Positions 52,468-61,428 of a stretch of DNA of 64,000 nt are shown in pieces. Every line of letters begins with the position of its first letter. The stretch's first letter is position 1. The stretch lies in NCBI GenBank assembly GCA_036557285.1, contig DATBHW010000052.1, positions 1 to 64,000 of the forward strand, given 5' to 3'. Below the pieces are notes generated by a model. It searched no databases. It saw only the letters and a list, made by a program, of their open reading frames with translations, and had not been told where the DNA came from. The position numbers were made by a program, and so were the translations under genes. The DNA comes from Ktedonobacterales bacterium. Lineage in GTDB: Bacteria > Chloroflexota > Ktedonobacteria > Ktedonobacterales > DATBGS01.

Positions 52468-54357
52468 ATGCCAGATAACAGCACGACGACCAGCAGCAGC
52501 GGGACGACTCCCACAGGCAACACAGCGACAACAACGCCCCCGGCGAGCGGCGCGGGCAAGCCACACTCCGGGCTGACCGGCCATATCTTGCCGTCCTTCT
52601 GGCGAACGAGAGGATCAGCGGCCAGTGCAGGCAGCGGCGGCGCCCCGGCGCCTGTCGCTCCAGACGCAGCCGAAAACTCCACGCCCGCCCTGCCTGCCAG
52701 CGTATCGCGTGGGCGCTGGTGGCCGAGTCGCATCAAGCATGGCGAGTCTGTTGGGCGTGCCACCGTGCTGCTTATCGCCTGCGCGCTGCTCTCCCTGGGC
52801 CTCTATCTCTATGGGACGCTGCGTTTCCCGCTGGCCGCGCATCTGACGCCGCCACCGCTGGACCTGGGGAAACTGACCAGTTCGCCTTCAGGCCAATACA
52901 GCGCCGCTGCGGGGGAGATTTTCTTGCTCTCCATCAGTCTGCTCTTTGGCGCGTGGGGGCTGGTCTGCTGGATAACCGGGCGCATCGAGCGGCAGGCCAA
53001 AACCGGCTGGTGGCGCACGCCCTGGCTGCTGGGCGGCGCGCTCTTTGGTTTTCCGATAGTGGCCCTGCTGGCGCTGCTCTTGATGTACCCCGTCACCGCC
53101 ATTGATGTCTTTGACTACACCTCGCAGATTCGTGTCCTGACGATCTACCACAGCAACCCCTTGACCACAGCGCCGTCAGCCTTTCCCCGCGACCCTTTTC
53201 TGCCGTTCAATGGCTGGCCGAATATGCCTGCATCCTATGGCCCGCTGTGGGCGCTGCTCAGCGCGCTGGTCAGTCGGCCAGCGGGCGACCATTTCTTTAC
53301 CGCCGTCATCGCCCAGAAACTCTTGAGCGTCGCGGCCTGTTTAGGCTGCATTGTGCTCGTCTGGCTGCTGGCAAAGCGACTCTGCCCGGAGCGGCGCTGG
53401 CAGGCGTTCGTCTTCTTTGCCTGGAATCCGCTGCTGTTGTTCGAGACAGGCGCCAACGGCCACAACGACACACTCATGATCTTCTTTATGCTGGCCGGGC
53501 TGGCTGCCCTGCTGTCTACACGCTGGTACTGGCAAACGCTGGCGCTGCCGCTGCTGGTGGCAGGTGTGCTGGTCAAGTGGACCAGTGTGCTGCTTATCCC
53601 GCTGGCGGTGATCTACCTGCTGCGCGGTGGTCGCCTGCGCCGCTGGGGCCTCGTGCCGCTGACAATCGGCGCGATACTGGCCGCAGCCCTTGCTATCCCG
53701 GTGATCGCGCCCTTCTGGGATACGGGGCTGCCCTGGGGTGTCTCGCTCCAGTCGGGCCCGTTTACCTCCTCGCCCCCGGCGCTGCTGCACACGCTGCTGG
53801 CGCCGATCTATCCGCCCATCAACGGGCAGGATGTGGCCGGAACGGCGATCCAGCTCATCGGGCTGGGCGTCTTTGCGCTGGTCTATCTCTGGCTGCTGGC
53901 GCGCCTGGCCTTCCCTGGAATACGCGAACGCCTGGGGCCAGACGCCAGTTTCACGCTGTCCCAGCGGCTGATCGCCGCCAGCCTCGACAGCTACTTCTGG
54001 TATTTTGTGCTGGCGACTTTCTGGTTTCAGCCCTGGTATCTGCTCGCGCTCTTGCCGCTGGCCGCGCTGGACCCGCGCCAGCGGGCGCGCACGCGCGGCG
54101 CGCTCTTCGCGCTTGGAGCCGCGCTGAGCTACGTGATCTATATCTTTATCTGGATCATCTACTGGCGCGCTAAGCCCTTTTTCACAGTGGCGCTTGTCGC
54201 CTGCTTTACCATCTACGCGCTGCCGCTCTTTACACGCGCTCTGGAGGGCTGGCAGACGCGCCAGCGCCTCTATGTCTTGCTGGAGCGCGCGCTCTTCCCG
54301 CCCGCGCCCCTTGACGCCGACGCGCCGCGCCGACGTAAAAGCTGGTGGCTGCTCTGA
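52468..54357 (+). CDS. Polytopic membrane glycosyltransferase-like protein (GT-C type)
   Basis: A 629-residue membrane protein. A Ser/Thr/Gly-rich cytoplasmic N-terminus (1-75) is followed by about 12 transmembrane helices. The first loop contains DVFDYTSQIRVLTIYHSNPL and PFLPFNGWPNMPASYGPLWALLSALV, with the Asp and YGPL pattern of GT-C/GT87-like mannosyl- or dolichol-phosphate-sugar transferases. FFAWNPLLLFETGANGHNDTLM is another family-type motif (WNP...E...GHND). It probably moves lipid-linked sugars to an extracellular acceptor. The substrate is unknown. It begins with ATG at 52468. Confidence 0.8.
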   Translation: MPDNSTTTSSSGTTPTGNTATTTPPASGAGKPHSGLTGHILPSFWRTRGSAASAGSGGAPAPVAPDAAENSTPALPASVSRGRWWPSRIKHGESVGRATVLLIACALLSLGLYLYGTLRFPLAAHLTPPPLDLGKLTSSPSGQYSAAAGEIFLLSISLLFGAWGLVCWITGRIERQAKTGWWRTPWLLGGALFGFPIVALLALLLMYPVTAIDVFDYTSQIRVLTIYHSNPLTTAPSAFPRDPFLPFNGWPNMPASYGPLWALLSALVSRPAGDHFFTAVIAQKLLSVAACLGCIVLVWLLAKRLCPERRWQAFVFFAWNPLLLFETGANGHNDTLMIFFMLAGLAALLSTRWYWQTLALPLLVAGVLVKWTSVLLIPLAVIYLLRGGRLRRWGLVPLTIGAILAAALAIPVIAPFWDTGLPWGVSLQSGPFTSSPPALLHTLLAPIYPPINGQDVAGTAIQLIGLGVFALVYLWLLARLAFPGIRERLGPDASFTLSQRLIAASLDSYFWYFVLATFWFQPWYLLALLPLAALDPRQRARTRGALFALGAALSYVIYIFIWIIYWRAKPFFTVALVACFTIYALPLFTRALEGWQTRQRLYVLLERALFPPAPLDADAPRRRKSWWLL

Positions 54358-54448
54358 TTGGCGGATGCGCCCCGCTGGCTGCTATACTATAGTGCCTGGG
54401 AGCGCCCAGCGCGACAGACATTTCTGGAAAGAGAAGGGAACCTGCCTC

Positions 54449-55411
54449 ATGTCCATTGCCGCTACCACCCTGGTCAGCTCGAAGCATTTCCGTCTGGAGC
54501 AGGTGGCCGAGGGTGTCTACGCTGCGCTCGCTACCGTTGATGGCGGGGCCGTCTGCAACGCGGGCATTATTGACCTGGGCGATCATCTGCTCATCTTCGA
54601 TACCTTCCTGACACCCCAGGCAGCGGTAGATTTGCAGGCGGCGGCAGAACGCCTGGTCGGGCGCTCCGTTACCTATGTCATTAACAGCCACTGGCACAGC
54701 GATCACACCAACGGCAATATGATCTTTGCGCCCGATACGCCGATTCTGGCTACCGCCAGAACGCGCGAATTGATGACAACCTATGGGAGGCAGGAGATTG
54801 ACGAAGATCGGCAGCGCCTGGGCGCGGCTCTGGAGGCGCTGGAGGCCAGGATCGCCCAGGAGCCGGATGAATCAAGGCGCAGCAGCCTCAGCGCCAAACT
54901 GGCGGCAGACCGCGAATACGCGGCGGCCCTGCCCACACTTGAAATCCGCCTGCCCACACAGACCTTTGAGGATCGGCTGGTCTTGCGTGGCACGCGCCGC
55001 AGCGCCGAATTATTGACGTTTGGCGGTGGACACAGCCAGAGCGACGCGCTGCTCTGGCTGCCAGAAGATCGGCTGGCGTTTCTGGGCGATCTGCTCTTTG
55101 TGAATCTGCAACCCTGGCTGCCAGGCGGGAACCCGGAGGAATGGCTAGACATCCTGCGGCGCGTGGAAGCATTGGACATCGCAAACGCTGTGCCTGGTCA
55201 CGGCCTGATTGGGACGCTGGCGGACTGCGCCGCGCTGCGCGATCATATTGCTGCCCTGCTGGATATGACCAGAGAAGCCATCCGCAGCGGCCAATCGTGG
55301 GACGAGTTCAAGCAGCACGCATCACTCACGCGCTATAGCGCCTGGGGCAATCGCAGCTTCTTCAGAAGAAATCTGAAGTTCGTCTACAAGCGCCTGGCCG
55401 GGCAGGTCTGA
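54449..55411 (+). CDS. Metallo-beta-lactamase-fold hydrolase
   Basis: A 320-residue MBL-fold enzyme. The zinc motif is NSHWHSDHTNGNMIF (HxHxDH), followed by a helical insertion (residues ~110-160) and then GGGHSQSDALLWLPEDRLAFLGDLLF (third His and bridging Asp) and AVPGHG (last His). It also has DGGAVCNAGIIDLGDHLLIFDTF near the start. The family is broad, including glyoxalase II-like and arylsulfatase-like hydrolases. The ATG at 54449 with AGAAGGGA upstream is preferred over the longer frame from 54194, which overlaps the previous gene. Confidence 0.87.
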   Translation: MSIAATTLVSSKHFRLEQVAEGVYAALATVDGGAVCNAGIIDLGDHLLIFDTFLTPQAAVDLQAAAERLVGRSVTYVINSHWHSDHTNGNMIFAPDTPILATARTRELMTTYGRQEIDEDRQRLGAALEALEARIAQEPDESRRSSLSAKLAADREYAAALPTLEIRLPTQTFEDRLVLRGTRRSAELLTFGGGHSQSDALLWLPEDRLAFLGDLLFVNLQPWLPGGNPEEWLDILRRVEALDIANAVPGHGLIGTLADCAALRDHIAALLDMTREAIRSGQSWDEFKQHASLTRYSAWGNRSFFRRNLKFVYKRLAGQV

Positions 55412-55433
55412 CACGCATAGAGCGAGGAGTGAC

Positions 55434-56123
55434 ATGGAGACGCCTTCTGAGCTACCAACCATAGAGGTTTTTTCTGATCTTCACTGTCCCTGGGGCTACC
55501 TGGCAGCGTTTCGATTGGGCCAGTTGCAGCCAGAATGGAGTGGGAGCGTGCGCCTGGCCTGGCGTTGTCTGCCGCTGGAAGTGGTTGATAGCCGGGGGAC
55601 GCCCAAGCATACGCTCGATCAAGAAGTTCCCTATTTGCTGCAAATCGAGCCGGATATACCGGCGCGGCCCTGGCGGCGGGCGGAATGGGAGTATCCTGTG
55701 ACGCTGCTGCCCGCGTTTGAGGCGCTCAAATGCGCCGAGGCGCAGGGGGATGAGGCCGCGCTGGCCTTTAACTGGGCGGTGCGCCGGGCCTTTTTCGCCG
55801 AAAGCCGCTGTGTCTCCCTGCGCCATATCTTGATTGATATTGCCCGCGAGGCCGGGCTGGACCTCGCCGCGTTCGTCAGCGACTTCGACAGCGGGCGCTA
55901 TAAGCATCTGGTGATGGAAGAAAGTGACCGGGGCTGGAACGCGCTGAAGGTTGCGGGCAGCCCTACGCTGGTCCTGCCCTCTGGCGAGCAGCGGCCCTAT
56001 CCCGCCACGCCCGAACTGCTTTGGGATGCTGAAGAGCATGTGATCGGCATCAAGCCCAGCGACTATCCCGAAGGCGATCCGCTGGACATCTACCGGGCTA
56101 TTATTGCTGAGGCGCTGGCATAA
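55434..56123 (+). CDS. DsbA-family (FrnE-like) protein with single-Cys CPWG motif
   Basis: A 229-residue thioredoxin-fold protein. FSDLHCPWGYLAAFRL at residues 13-28 is the DsbA/FrnE active-site position, with C18-P-W-G21 instead of CPWC. The last Cys is missing, as in HCCA-isomerase-like relatives. VAGSPTLVLPSG (about 180) is the cis-Pro segment, and the middle helical insertion is typical of the family. It may act in glutathione-S-transferase-like or isomerase reactions rather than disulfide formation. It starts 22 bases after the MBL gene stop and its 3' end overlaps prmC by 23 bases. Confidence 0.83.
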   Translation: METPSELPTIEVFSDLHCPWGYLAAFRLGQLQPEWSGSVRLAWRCLPLEVVDSRGTPKHTLDQEVPYLLQIEPDIPARPWRRAEWEYPVTLLPAFEALKCAEAQGDEAALAFNWAVRRAFFAESRCVSLRHILIDIAREAGLDLAAFVSDFDSGRYKHLVMEESDRGWNALKVAGSPTLVLPSGEQRPYPATPELLWDAEEHVIGIKPSDYPEGDPLDIYRAIIAEALA

Positions 56124-57012
56124 CGCGAATCTCCACCAATCGGTCCCAGCCCGCGTAATCGCTGATGAAGCGTATCTGAGCGCCCGGCAGCGCCGATGGG
56201 ATCAGGTCGGTCAGGCGGGCGCGCTGATTATAGCCGTATTCCAGCAACAGCACCGCTCCCGGCTTCAGCAGCGGCGGCGCGCTCGCCAGGAGGCTGCGGA
56301 TAGGCCCCAGGCCATCATCCGCGCCAAAGAGGGCCAGATGCGGCTCGTAGTCGCGCACGTCAGGAGCCAGAATCTCTTGCTCGTTATCGGCAATATAGGG
56401 CAGATTCGCCAGCAGCAGGTCCACCGGCTCCGGCAACGGCTCCAGCAAATCACCCTGGAGCAGCCGCAGCCGCGACGCCGCGCCCAGCCGCCGCGCATTC
56501 TCCTCGGCCAGCGCCAGCGCCTCCGCCGAAATGTCCGTCGCATAGATCAAGGGCAGGCGCGGCTCGTGAACCGCCAGCGCAATGGCAATCGCTCCACTGC
56601 CCGTACCAATATCCGCCACGCGCAGACCGATCAGCGCCTCTGGCGGCGGGCGCTGATCGGTCTGCGCTGCTTCCCCTCTGCGGCGTATCTCGGCCAGCGC
56701 CATCTCTACCAGCAGTTCTGTCTCCGGGCGCGGGATCAGGGCGCGGCGGTCGGTCAGAAAATCCAGGCCCATAAACTCTTTGTGGCCGCTGATGTAGGCT
56801 ACCGGCTCCCCCTGAAGCCGTCGCGCAATCATGGCCTCATACGTCGCCTGCGCTTCTGGCGGCAGCGCCCGCTCAGGGTGGGCGTAGAGCGCCGCCCGAT
56901 CAACCTCCAGCACAGACGCGAGCAGCACCGCCGCGTCCAGATCAGGGCTGCTGATCTCTGCTGCTCGCAGGCGCGCCCGCGCGCTGTTCAGCGCCTCTCG
57001 AATGGTTGCCAT
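56101..57012 (-). CDS. prmC: Peptide chain release factor N5-glutamine methyltransferase (PrmC/HemK)
   Basis: A 303-residue SAM-dependent methyltransferase. The N-terminal helical domain ends with EPVAYISGHKEFMGLDFLTD. Motif I is VADIGTGSGAIAIALA, ATDISAEALALAEENA is motif II, and LLLANLPYI is the family NxPY motif (with L replacing P). It methylates the GGQ glutamine of RF1/RF2. Elsewhere prmC often follows prfA, but no prfA is adjacent here. The ATG at 57012 follows GAGGAGGAACGC. Confidence 0.92.
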   Translation of the reverse strand: MATIREALNSARARLRAAEISSPDLDAAVLLASVLEVDRAALYAHPERALPPEAQATYEAMIARRLQGEPVAYISGHKEFMGLDFLTDRRALIPRPETELLVEMALAEIRRRGEAAQTDQRPPPEALIGLRVADIGTGSGAIAIALAVHEPRLPLIYATDISAEALALAEENARRLGAASRLRLLQGDLLEPLPEPVDLLLANLPYIADNEQEILAPDVRDYEPHLALFGADDGLGPIRSLLASAPPLLKPGAVLLLEYGYNQRARLTDLIPSALPGAQIRFISDYAGWDRLVEIRVMPAPQQ

Positions 57013-57067
57013 GCGTTCCTCCTCGCTGGCCCATTGTGAAGTACCCCAAAGCTTGCGCGAGGGGCTT

Positions 57068-58249
57068 CTACGACCCCGTAGAGTCGTGGGCCACTTCCTG
57101 GCCTCGGAACAAAATGTTTAACGCTGCGTTGTGGTCGCGGTCCAACGAGCAGCCGCATTCACAGGAATGCCAACGCTCGTCTAACGCTTTTTGCACGACC
57201 CGACCACAGCCGCTGCAAAGCTGGCTCGTCAGAGAGGGATTCACGAACAGCACCCGTCGTCCGGCGCTTGCAGCCTTGGCGACACAATACTGTTGGAACT
57301 GTCCCCAGCCAGCATCCAGAATAGATTGATTCAGGCCAGCCTTGGCGCTGGCTCCATTGGGCAAGTACTGCTCCTCGTTGTCGGGGTCCGGCTTGGGGTC
57401 GGGCGCCGCGCTCATATTCGTGATCGGCAAGTCTTCCATGACCAGCAGCCCGAACCGATTCACCAGAAAACGAGCGGCTTTGTGGTGAAAGTCCTGGCGC
57501 TGGCGCCGGACCGTGCGATGCGCTTTTGCGAGCGCGAGCGCCGCCCGCTTGCGCCGATGGGAACCGCGCTGCTTGTGGTCCTTCGCCTGTTGCAAGCGCT
57601 TGATGCGCTTGAGACCCTTGCGGTAGTGACGCGGGTTTTCAATCGACTCGCCAGTGGACAACGTGGCAAAATGCAGTACGCCCAGATCAATGCCTACGGC
57701 ATCCTCGCAGGGCGGCAATGGCTCCTCTTCCACCTCGCAGGAGAAGGTGACATACCAGTGAGTCACGTCTCGCTTAATCGTGCAGGTTTTCACCTGGCCT
57801 TCCAACGGACGGTGCAGGCGAACTTTCAGGTCGCCGATTTTGGAGAGCGTCAGGACATTGCCAGCCAGGGCAAAGCCCGCTTGGGGATAGGTGAAGCTGT
57901 CATAGCGGCCCGCTCCCTGGAATCGCGGATAGCCCGGCGTCTCCCCGTTTCTGATACGCCGGAAGAAGGCGGCAAAGGCTTTGTCGAGCCGGCGCAAGAC
58001 ATCCTGCAAGACCTGGCTATAGATGTCTTGATAGGCGGGGTAGGCTGCTTTGAGTTCGGTGAGTTCTGCTGCCTGTTGCGTGTACCCCAAACTCGCGCGG
58101 CGCATCTGGTAGAACGCCTTGCGCTGTTCCAGGGCGCTGTTGTACAAGTGACGGCAGCGGCGCAGCACAAAGAGCAGGTGGTGCTCCTGCTGGGGCGTCG
58201 GGTAGAGCCGGTACTTGAATGCTTTCCTATACACCCTTTTGCGCCTCAA
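57068..58249 (-). CDS. tnpB: TnpB, RNA-guided endonuclease (second IS605 copy)
   Basis: A TnpB of about 393 residues, strongly similar along its whole length to the one at 36043-37245. The RuvC Asp is in AVGIDLGVLHFATL, the Glu in LLVMEDLPITNM and the last Asp in LDRDHNAALNIL. The zinc ribbon is CSGCG...CECGC. All catalytic residues are present. The start is uncertain: TTG at 58249 or GTG at 58234. Overlap with the tnpA-like remnant stop (58227-58229) suggests former translational coupling. The omega-RNA should include the 3' part and the hairpin to about 57037. Confidence 0.92.
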   Translation of the reverse strand: MRRKRVYRKAFKYRLYPTPQQEHHLLFVLRRCRHLYNSALEQRKAFYQMRRASLGYTQQAAELTELKAAYPAYQDIYSQVLQDVLRRLDKAFAAFFRRIRNGETPGYPRFQGAGRYDSFTYPQAGFALAGNVLTLSKIGDLKVRLHRPLEGQVKTCTIKRDVTHWYVTFSCEVEEEPLPPCEDAVGIDLGVLHFATLSTGESIENPRHYRKGLKRIKRLQQAKDHKQRGSHRRKRAALALAKAHRTVRRQRQDFHHKAARFLVNRFGLLVMEDLPITNMSAAPDPKPDPDNEEQYLPNGASAKAGLNQSILDAGWGQFQQYCVAKAASAGRRVLFVNPSLTSQLCSGCGRVVQKALDERWHSCECGCSLDRDHNAALNILFRGQEVAHDSTGS

Positions 58250-58328
58250 TAGACTGTTTGATGATGCGAGGAGGAGCGTCGCCTACCGTTGAGACAAGGC
58301 ATTTGGGATGGTCGTCTGCTTTCCGCAT
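58227..58328 (-). pseudogene. C-terminal remnant of a Y1 transposase TnpA
   Basis: The 33-codon frame ends KCLVSTVGDAPPRIIKQSIE followed by AQKGV. This resembles the C-terminal strand and helix of IS200/IS605 TnpA (STVGDA...YIE.QK). The catalytic HUH and Tyr parts are gone. It overlaps the tnpB start, the usual tnpA-tnpB junction. Confidence 0.55.
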
Positions 58329-58336
58329 ACTCGTAT

Positions 58337-58371
58337 TATACAGCCCTTATGCTGTATAGTGTCAATACCAG
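58337..58371 (-). promoter_or_regulatory. Promoter overlapping an inverted repeat at the element's left end
   Basis: On the minus strand TTGACA is followed after 17-19 bases by TGTATAAT. Between them and over the -10 lies the TATACAGC-N6-GCTGTATA inverted repeat (58337-58358). The arrangement suggests a repressible promoter for the tnpA-remnant/tnpB transcript. Confidence 0.5.
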
Positions 58372-58495
58372 CGGCCTTTGATAATCTCACCCCGTACTCT
58401 TGTCCCGTTTTATTGACCTTCTCTGAGCGGCTGGCCTATAATGAAAACTCAGTGTGTTGCGCCGCAGCAGAACGGCAAGCAGGAGAAAGCATCTA

Positions 58496-60259
58496 ATGGA
58501 GAGACCCCGACGACGGAGAACCCGGCGACGACGCCCCAGAGGGCGAATAGAGCGCATACTGATTAGCTCTGATTTTGCCTTGCTCTGGTTAAAGCAGAGC
58601 GTGACCGCGCTCTGTGATGCGCTCTTTGTCGTCACGCTGATTATCTGGCTCAGTGACCTGACTAATTCGCCGCTCCAGGTGGGGCTGGCGCTGGTGGCGC
58701 TGGGCGCGCCTTACGCGCTCTTCGGGCCATTCGCCGAAGCCGCTACCGAACGCTGGAGCCGCCGCCGCACGATGTTTGTCACGGATGTGGTGCGCGGCCT
58801 GCTGACCTTCTTTCTCTGCGCGACGGTCCTGCCGGTCTTCACACCCAGGCGCGCCCTGGCGGTCATTTATCTGCTCTGTTTCTGCATCGGCCTGATGAGC
58901 CGTTTCTCGCTGGCCGCGCAGCGTTCGGCCATCACTGCTGTGGTTCGTCCCAGCGAACACCCGCGCGGCATCTCGCGCATCCAGGGCAGCGTCGCCATCA
59001 TGACCATCGCTGGCCCCATCCTGGCCGCTATGCTCTTTCTGATGCTGGGGCCGACGCCTATCCCCGGCTTGATCGTGGCAGGCTTCCTGCTGCTGCTCTC
59101 TGCCGGTGGCGCGCAGGCGATGGATCAGCAATTCACGGCCAAGGTGCGCGCCGTTCAAGCCCGGCGCAGACGCCGCGCTGCCGATCAAGATGCAGAAGAG
59201 GAACCTGACGCAGAAGCCGCCGAGGAGGACGAAGAGGAATCGTGGACCCGCAGCGTGCTGCGCAGCGGCATCGCTGACAGCGTGAAGGGCATCCGGCTGG
59301 CGCTTCGACAGCGCCCCTTTGGGACCATTGCCAGCATTGTAGCCCTGATTGCTTTTGTTGGCGGCACCTTCAATGTGCTGGAAGTCTTCTTTGTCAGCGC
59401 GTACCTTGGCTACCCCGGCGCCTATCTTGGCCTGCTGGTGGGCGCCAATGCAGCCGGTGTCTTGCTGGGCAGCGTCTGGTTCAGGCAGCTTGACGCCCAT
59501 GTATCGCCCATTACCACCTTCATCTACACGGTGCTGGGCATGGGCTTGACCACTGCTGGCTTCATCTCCAGCCGTTCCCTCAGCATCGCCATCCTCTGGG
59601 CTGCCGCGATGGGCCTCACCAACGGGATGGCTCTGCTTGCCGCGCAGACCGCGCTGGTCGAAACGGGCGAGCGCAAATATTTTTCCCGGCTCTCTGTCGG
59701 CTACGAAACGCTGACCGCACTGCTGGGGAATGTCGGTATCCTGCTGGGCAGCGTTGCCGCGCTTTCCATCTCCATTGGCATCATCCTGGGCGTTGCCAGC
59801 GGGCTGGTCATCTTCGCAGGAATATCCGCCTGGCTGGTTCTCTCAGGCCGGGCCGCCCGATTCAAGTACCGCAGGGCGGCTGCTCGGAACGCAGAAGAAC
59901 CGGAGAGCGATTTTGAGCCGATGGAAGAGGGGGCCGAGGGCTACGAACCAGGAGAAGGTGAGCCTGCTGAAGAGGAGGCCGCCGATTTTGACGAAGCGGG
60001 CGAGCAGGAACAAGAAGAAGAACAGCCGATGTATCAGCCGCCCTCGCGGCAATTTGGTCGTCGCTGGGCGAACGGCGCGAGCAGCCAGAATGGCGCGAAC
60101 TACGATGAGGCGGAAGAACCATTCTATGAGGAGGACGGAGCGCAGGACGACGCAGACCAGTGGGCGCCTGCCGAGCCGATAGAGGAGCCGCCCGCCCCGC
60201 GCCGCTCGCTGCGCCTGCGGCCCTGGGAACAATCCGGTGGCCCTGGCCGCAGCCGTTAG
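58496..60259 (+). CDS. MFS transporter with long acidic C-terminal tail
   Basis: A 587-residue protein. A very basic N-terminus (ERPRRRRTRRRRPRGR) is followed by 12 transmembrane segments of the MFS_3/enterobactin-exporter type. It starts FALLWLKQSVTALCDALFVV and has RWSRRRTMFVTDVVRG as the loop 2-3 motif. A charged central loop (ARRRRRAADQDAEEEPDAEA region) joins the halves. After residue ~465 a ~120-residue acidic, disordered tail ends the protein. The substrate is unknown. AGGAGA lies before the ATG at 58496. murI starts 50 bases downstream. Confidence 0.85.
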   Translation: MERPRRRRTRRRRPRGRIERILISSDFALLWLKQSVTALCDALFVVTLIIWLSDLTNSPLQVGLALVALGAPYALFGPFAEAATERWSRRRTMFVTDVVRGLLTFFLCATVLPVFTPRRALAVIYLLCFCIGLMSRFSLAAQRSAITAVVRPSEHPRGISRIQGSVAIMTIAGPILAAMLFLMLGPTPIPGLIVAGFLLLLSAGGAQAMDQQFTAKVRAVQARRRRRAADQDAEEEPDAEAAEEDEEESWTRSVLRSGIADSVKGIRLALRQRPFGTIASIVALIAFVGGTFNVLEVFFVSAYLGYPGAYLGLLVGANAAGVLLGSVWFRQLDAHVSPITTFIYTVLGMGLTTAGFISSRSLSIAILWAAAMGLTNGMALLAAQTALVETGERKYFSRLSVGYETLTALLGNVGILLGSVAALSISIGIILGVASGLVIFAGISAWLVLSGRAARFKYRRAAARNAEEPESDFEPMEEGAEGYEPGEGEPAEEEAADFDEAGEQEQEEEQPMYQPPSRQFGRRWANGASSQNGANYDEAEEPFYEEDGAQDDADQWAPAEPIEEPPAPRRSLRLRPWEQSGGPGRSR

Positions 60260-60308
60260 CGCGTGGGCGAATGAGACGTATACCGATGGCAGGAAGAGGG
60301 TTGGAGCG

Positions 60309-61148
60309 ATGACCGACACAGCGATGAGTAAGCAGGGCGCTATCGGCGTCTTCGATTCGGGGACCGGCGGGCTGACCGTTCTGGTAGAACTCATGCGCGC
60401 GCTGCCGGATGAGCGCTTCGTCTTCTTCGGCGACACAGCCCATTGCCCCTTTGGCAAACGCAGCGCCGATGAGATTCGCTCCTTTGCCGCCGCTGCCTCG
60501 GAGTTCTTCCTGAGCCAGAACGCCAAACTGATCGTGCTGGCCTGCAACTATGCCTCCGTCGTCGCCAGGGAGAGCCTGCGCCAGCGTTACACTGTCCCCT
60601 TTGTGGCGGTGGTGCCAGCCGTGAAACCGGCCTCGCAGGTCACGAAGACTGGCAAGGTGGGCGTGATGACAACCGACGCCGTTTCGCGCAACCCGCTCTT
60701 TCTGGCGCTGGTGGAAGAACTGCGTAACGGCGTCGAAACGATCACCATTGGCTGCACCCGTCTGGTGGAACACTGCGAGGCGGGCCAGTTCGACGGCCCC
60801 GAAGTCGAAGCCACGCTGCATGGCTATATTGACCCATTGCTCGCCCAGGGCGTGGATACCCTGGTATTGGGCTGCACCCATTTCCCCCTACTGCGCTCTG
60901 CTATCGAACAGGTCGCTGGCCCTGGCGTCACCGTCATTGACAGCGGCGTGGCTGTCGCCCGGCAGGCGCGGCACGTCCTCGAAGAGGGGCAAATGCTGCG
61001 CGAGAGCAGCGCGCCCCTCAGCGACGAAGCGCGCCTGCACGTCTATTGCAGCGGCGATCCGCTCGCCTTCAGCGCCGTCGCTTCCAGCATTCTTGGCCGC
61101 CCCATCCTGGCAAAGCAGGCGCTGGCTCCAATGCCATCGGGCCAGTAA
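60309..61148 (+). CDS. murI: Glutamate racemase
   Basis: A 279-residue racemase supplying D-glutamate for peptidoglycan. It starts IGVFDSGTGGLTVLVEL. The first catalytic Cys is C79 in VLACNYASVVA, where the usual ACNTA is altered to ACNYA. The second catalytic Cys is in LVLGCTHFPLL. FFGDTAHCPFG also departs slightly from the usual GDTARxPYG. Both catalytic Cys are present, so activity is likely, but the T-to-Y change at the substrate-binding position is unusual. The start at 60309 follows AGAGGG. Confidence 0.85.
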   Translation: MTDTAMSKQGAIGVFDSGTGGLTVLVELMRALPDERFVFFGDTAHCPFGKRSADEIRSFAAAASEFFLSQNAKLIVLACNYASVVARESLRQRYTVPFVAVVPAVKPASQVTKTGKVGVMTTDAVSRNPLFLALVEELRNGVETITIGCTRLVEHCEAGQFDGPEVEATLHGYIDPLLAQGVDTLVLGCTHFPLLRSAIEQVAGPGVTVIDSGVAVARQARHVLEEGQMLRESSAPLSDEARLHVYCSGDPLAFSAVASSILGRPILAKQALAPMPSGQ

Positions 61149-61248
61149 AGGGCTGAGCGCAAATCGGGATAACCTTTCGGAAAGAAAACAAAACACACCC
61201 CAATCATGATATACTTATGGCAAGCTAACCGATGAGAGTGGTAGACTT

Positions 61249-61428
61249 ATGACGGAAGATGAGCAAAAAGTGATCGCTCAACTCATCCTTGAGCTATTAC
61301 AGGCAGAACGGCGCTGGAACGAATTATTTAACGATCCACGTTCAGAGAAGGCGCTTGATGAAATGGTGGCTGAGGCGCTTGCAGAGGATGCAGCAGGTTT
61401 GACACGCGACCTGGACGAGTTGTTGTGA
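61249..61428 (+). CDS. Small antitoxin-like protein
   Basis: A 59-residue acidic protein. Its sequence MTEDEQKVIAQLILELLQAE continues with RRWNELFNDPRSEKALDEM and ends DLDELL. It is predicted almost entirely helical, like the short antitoxins paired with RelE/ParE toxins. Its TGA overlaps the GTG of the next gene (4-base overlap), a typical antitoxin-toxin junction. A -10-like TATACT lies near 61210. No DNA-binding domain is obvious. Confidence 0.7.
   Translation: MTEDEQKVIAQLILELLQAERRWNELFNDPRSEKALDEMVAEALAEDAAGLTRDLDELL

Larger units (their letters stand above)
57030..58360 (-). mobile_element. IS200/IS605-family element with tnpB and a tnpA remnant
   Basis: The right end (gaagtaccccaaagcttgcg on the plus strand, from about 57037) matches the right end of the element at 37.2 kb in reverse. 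tnpB is intact. Upstream of it is a 33-codon frame resembling the C-terminus of TnpA. An 8-bp inverted repeat with 6-base loop (TATACAGC/GCTGTATA, 58337-58358) may be the left-end hairpin. Confidence 0.75.
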
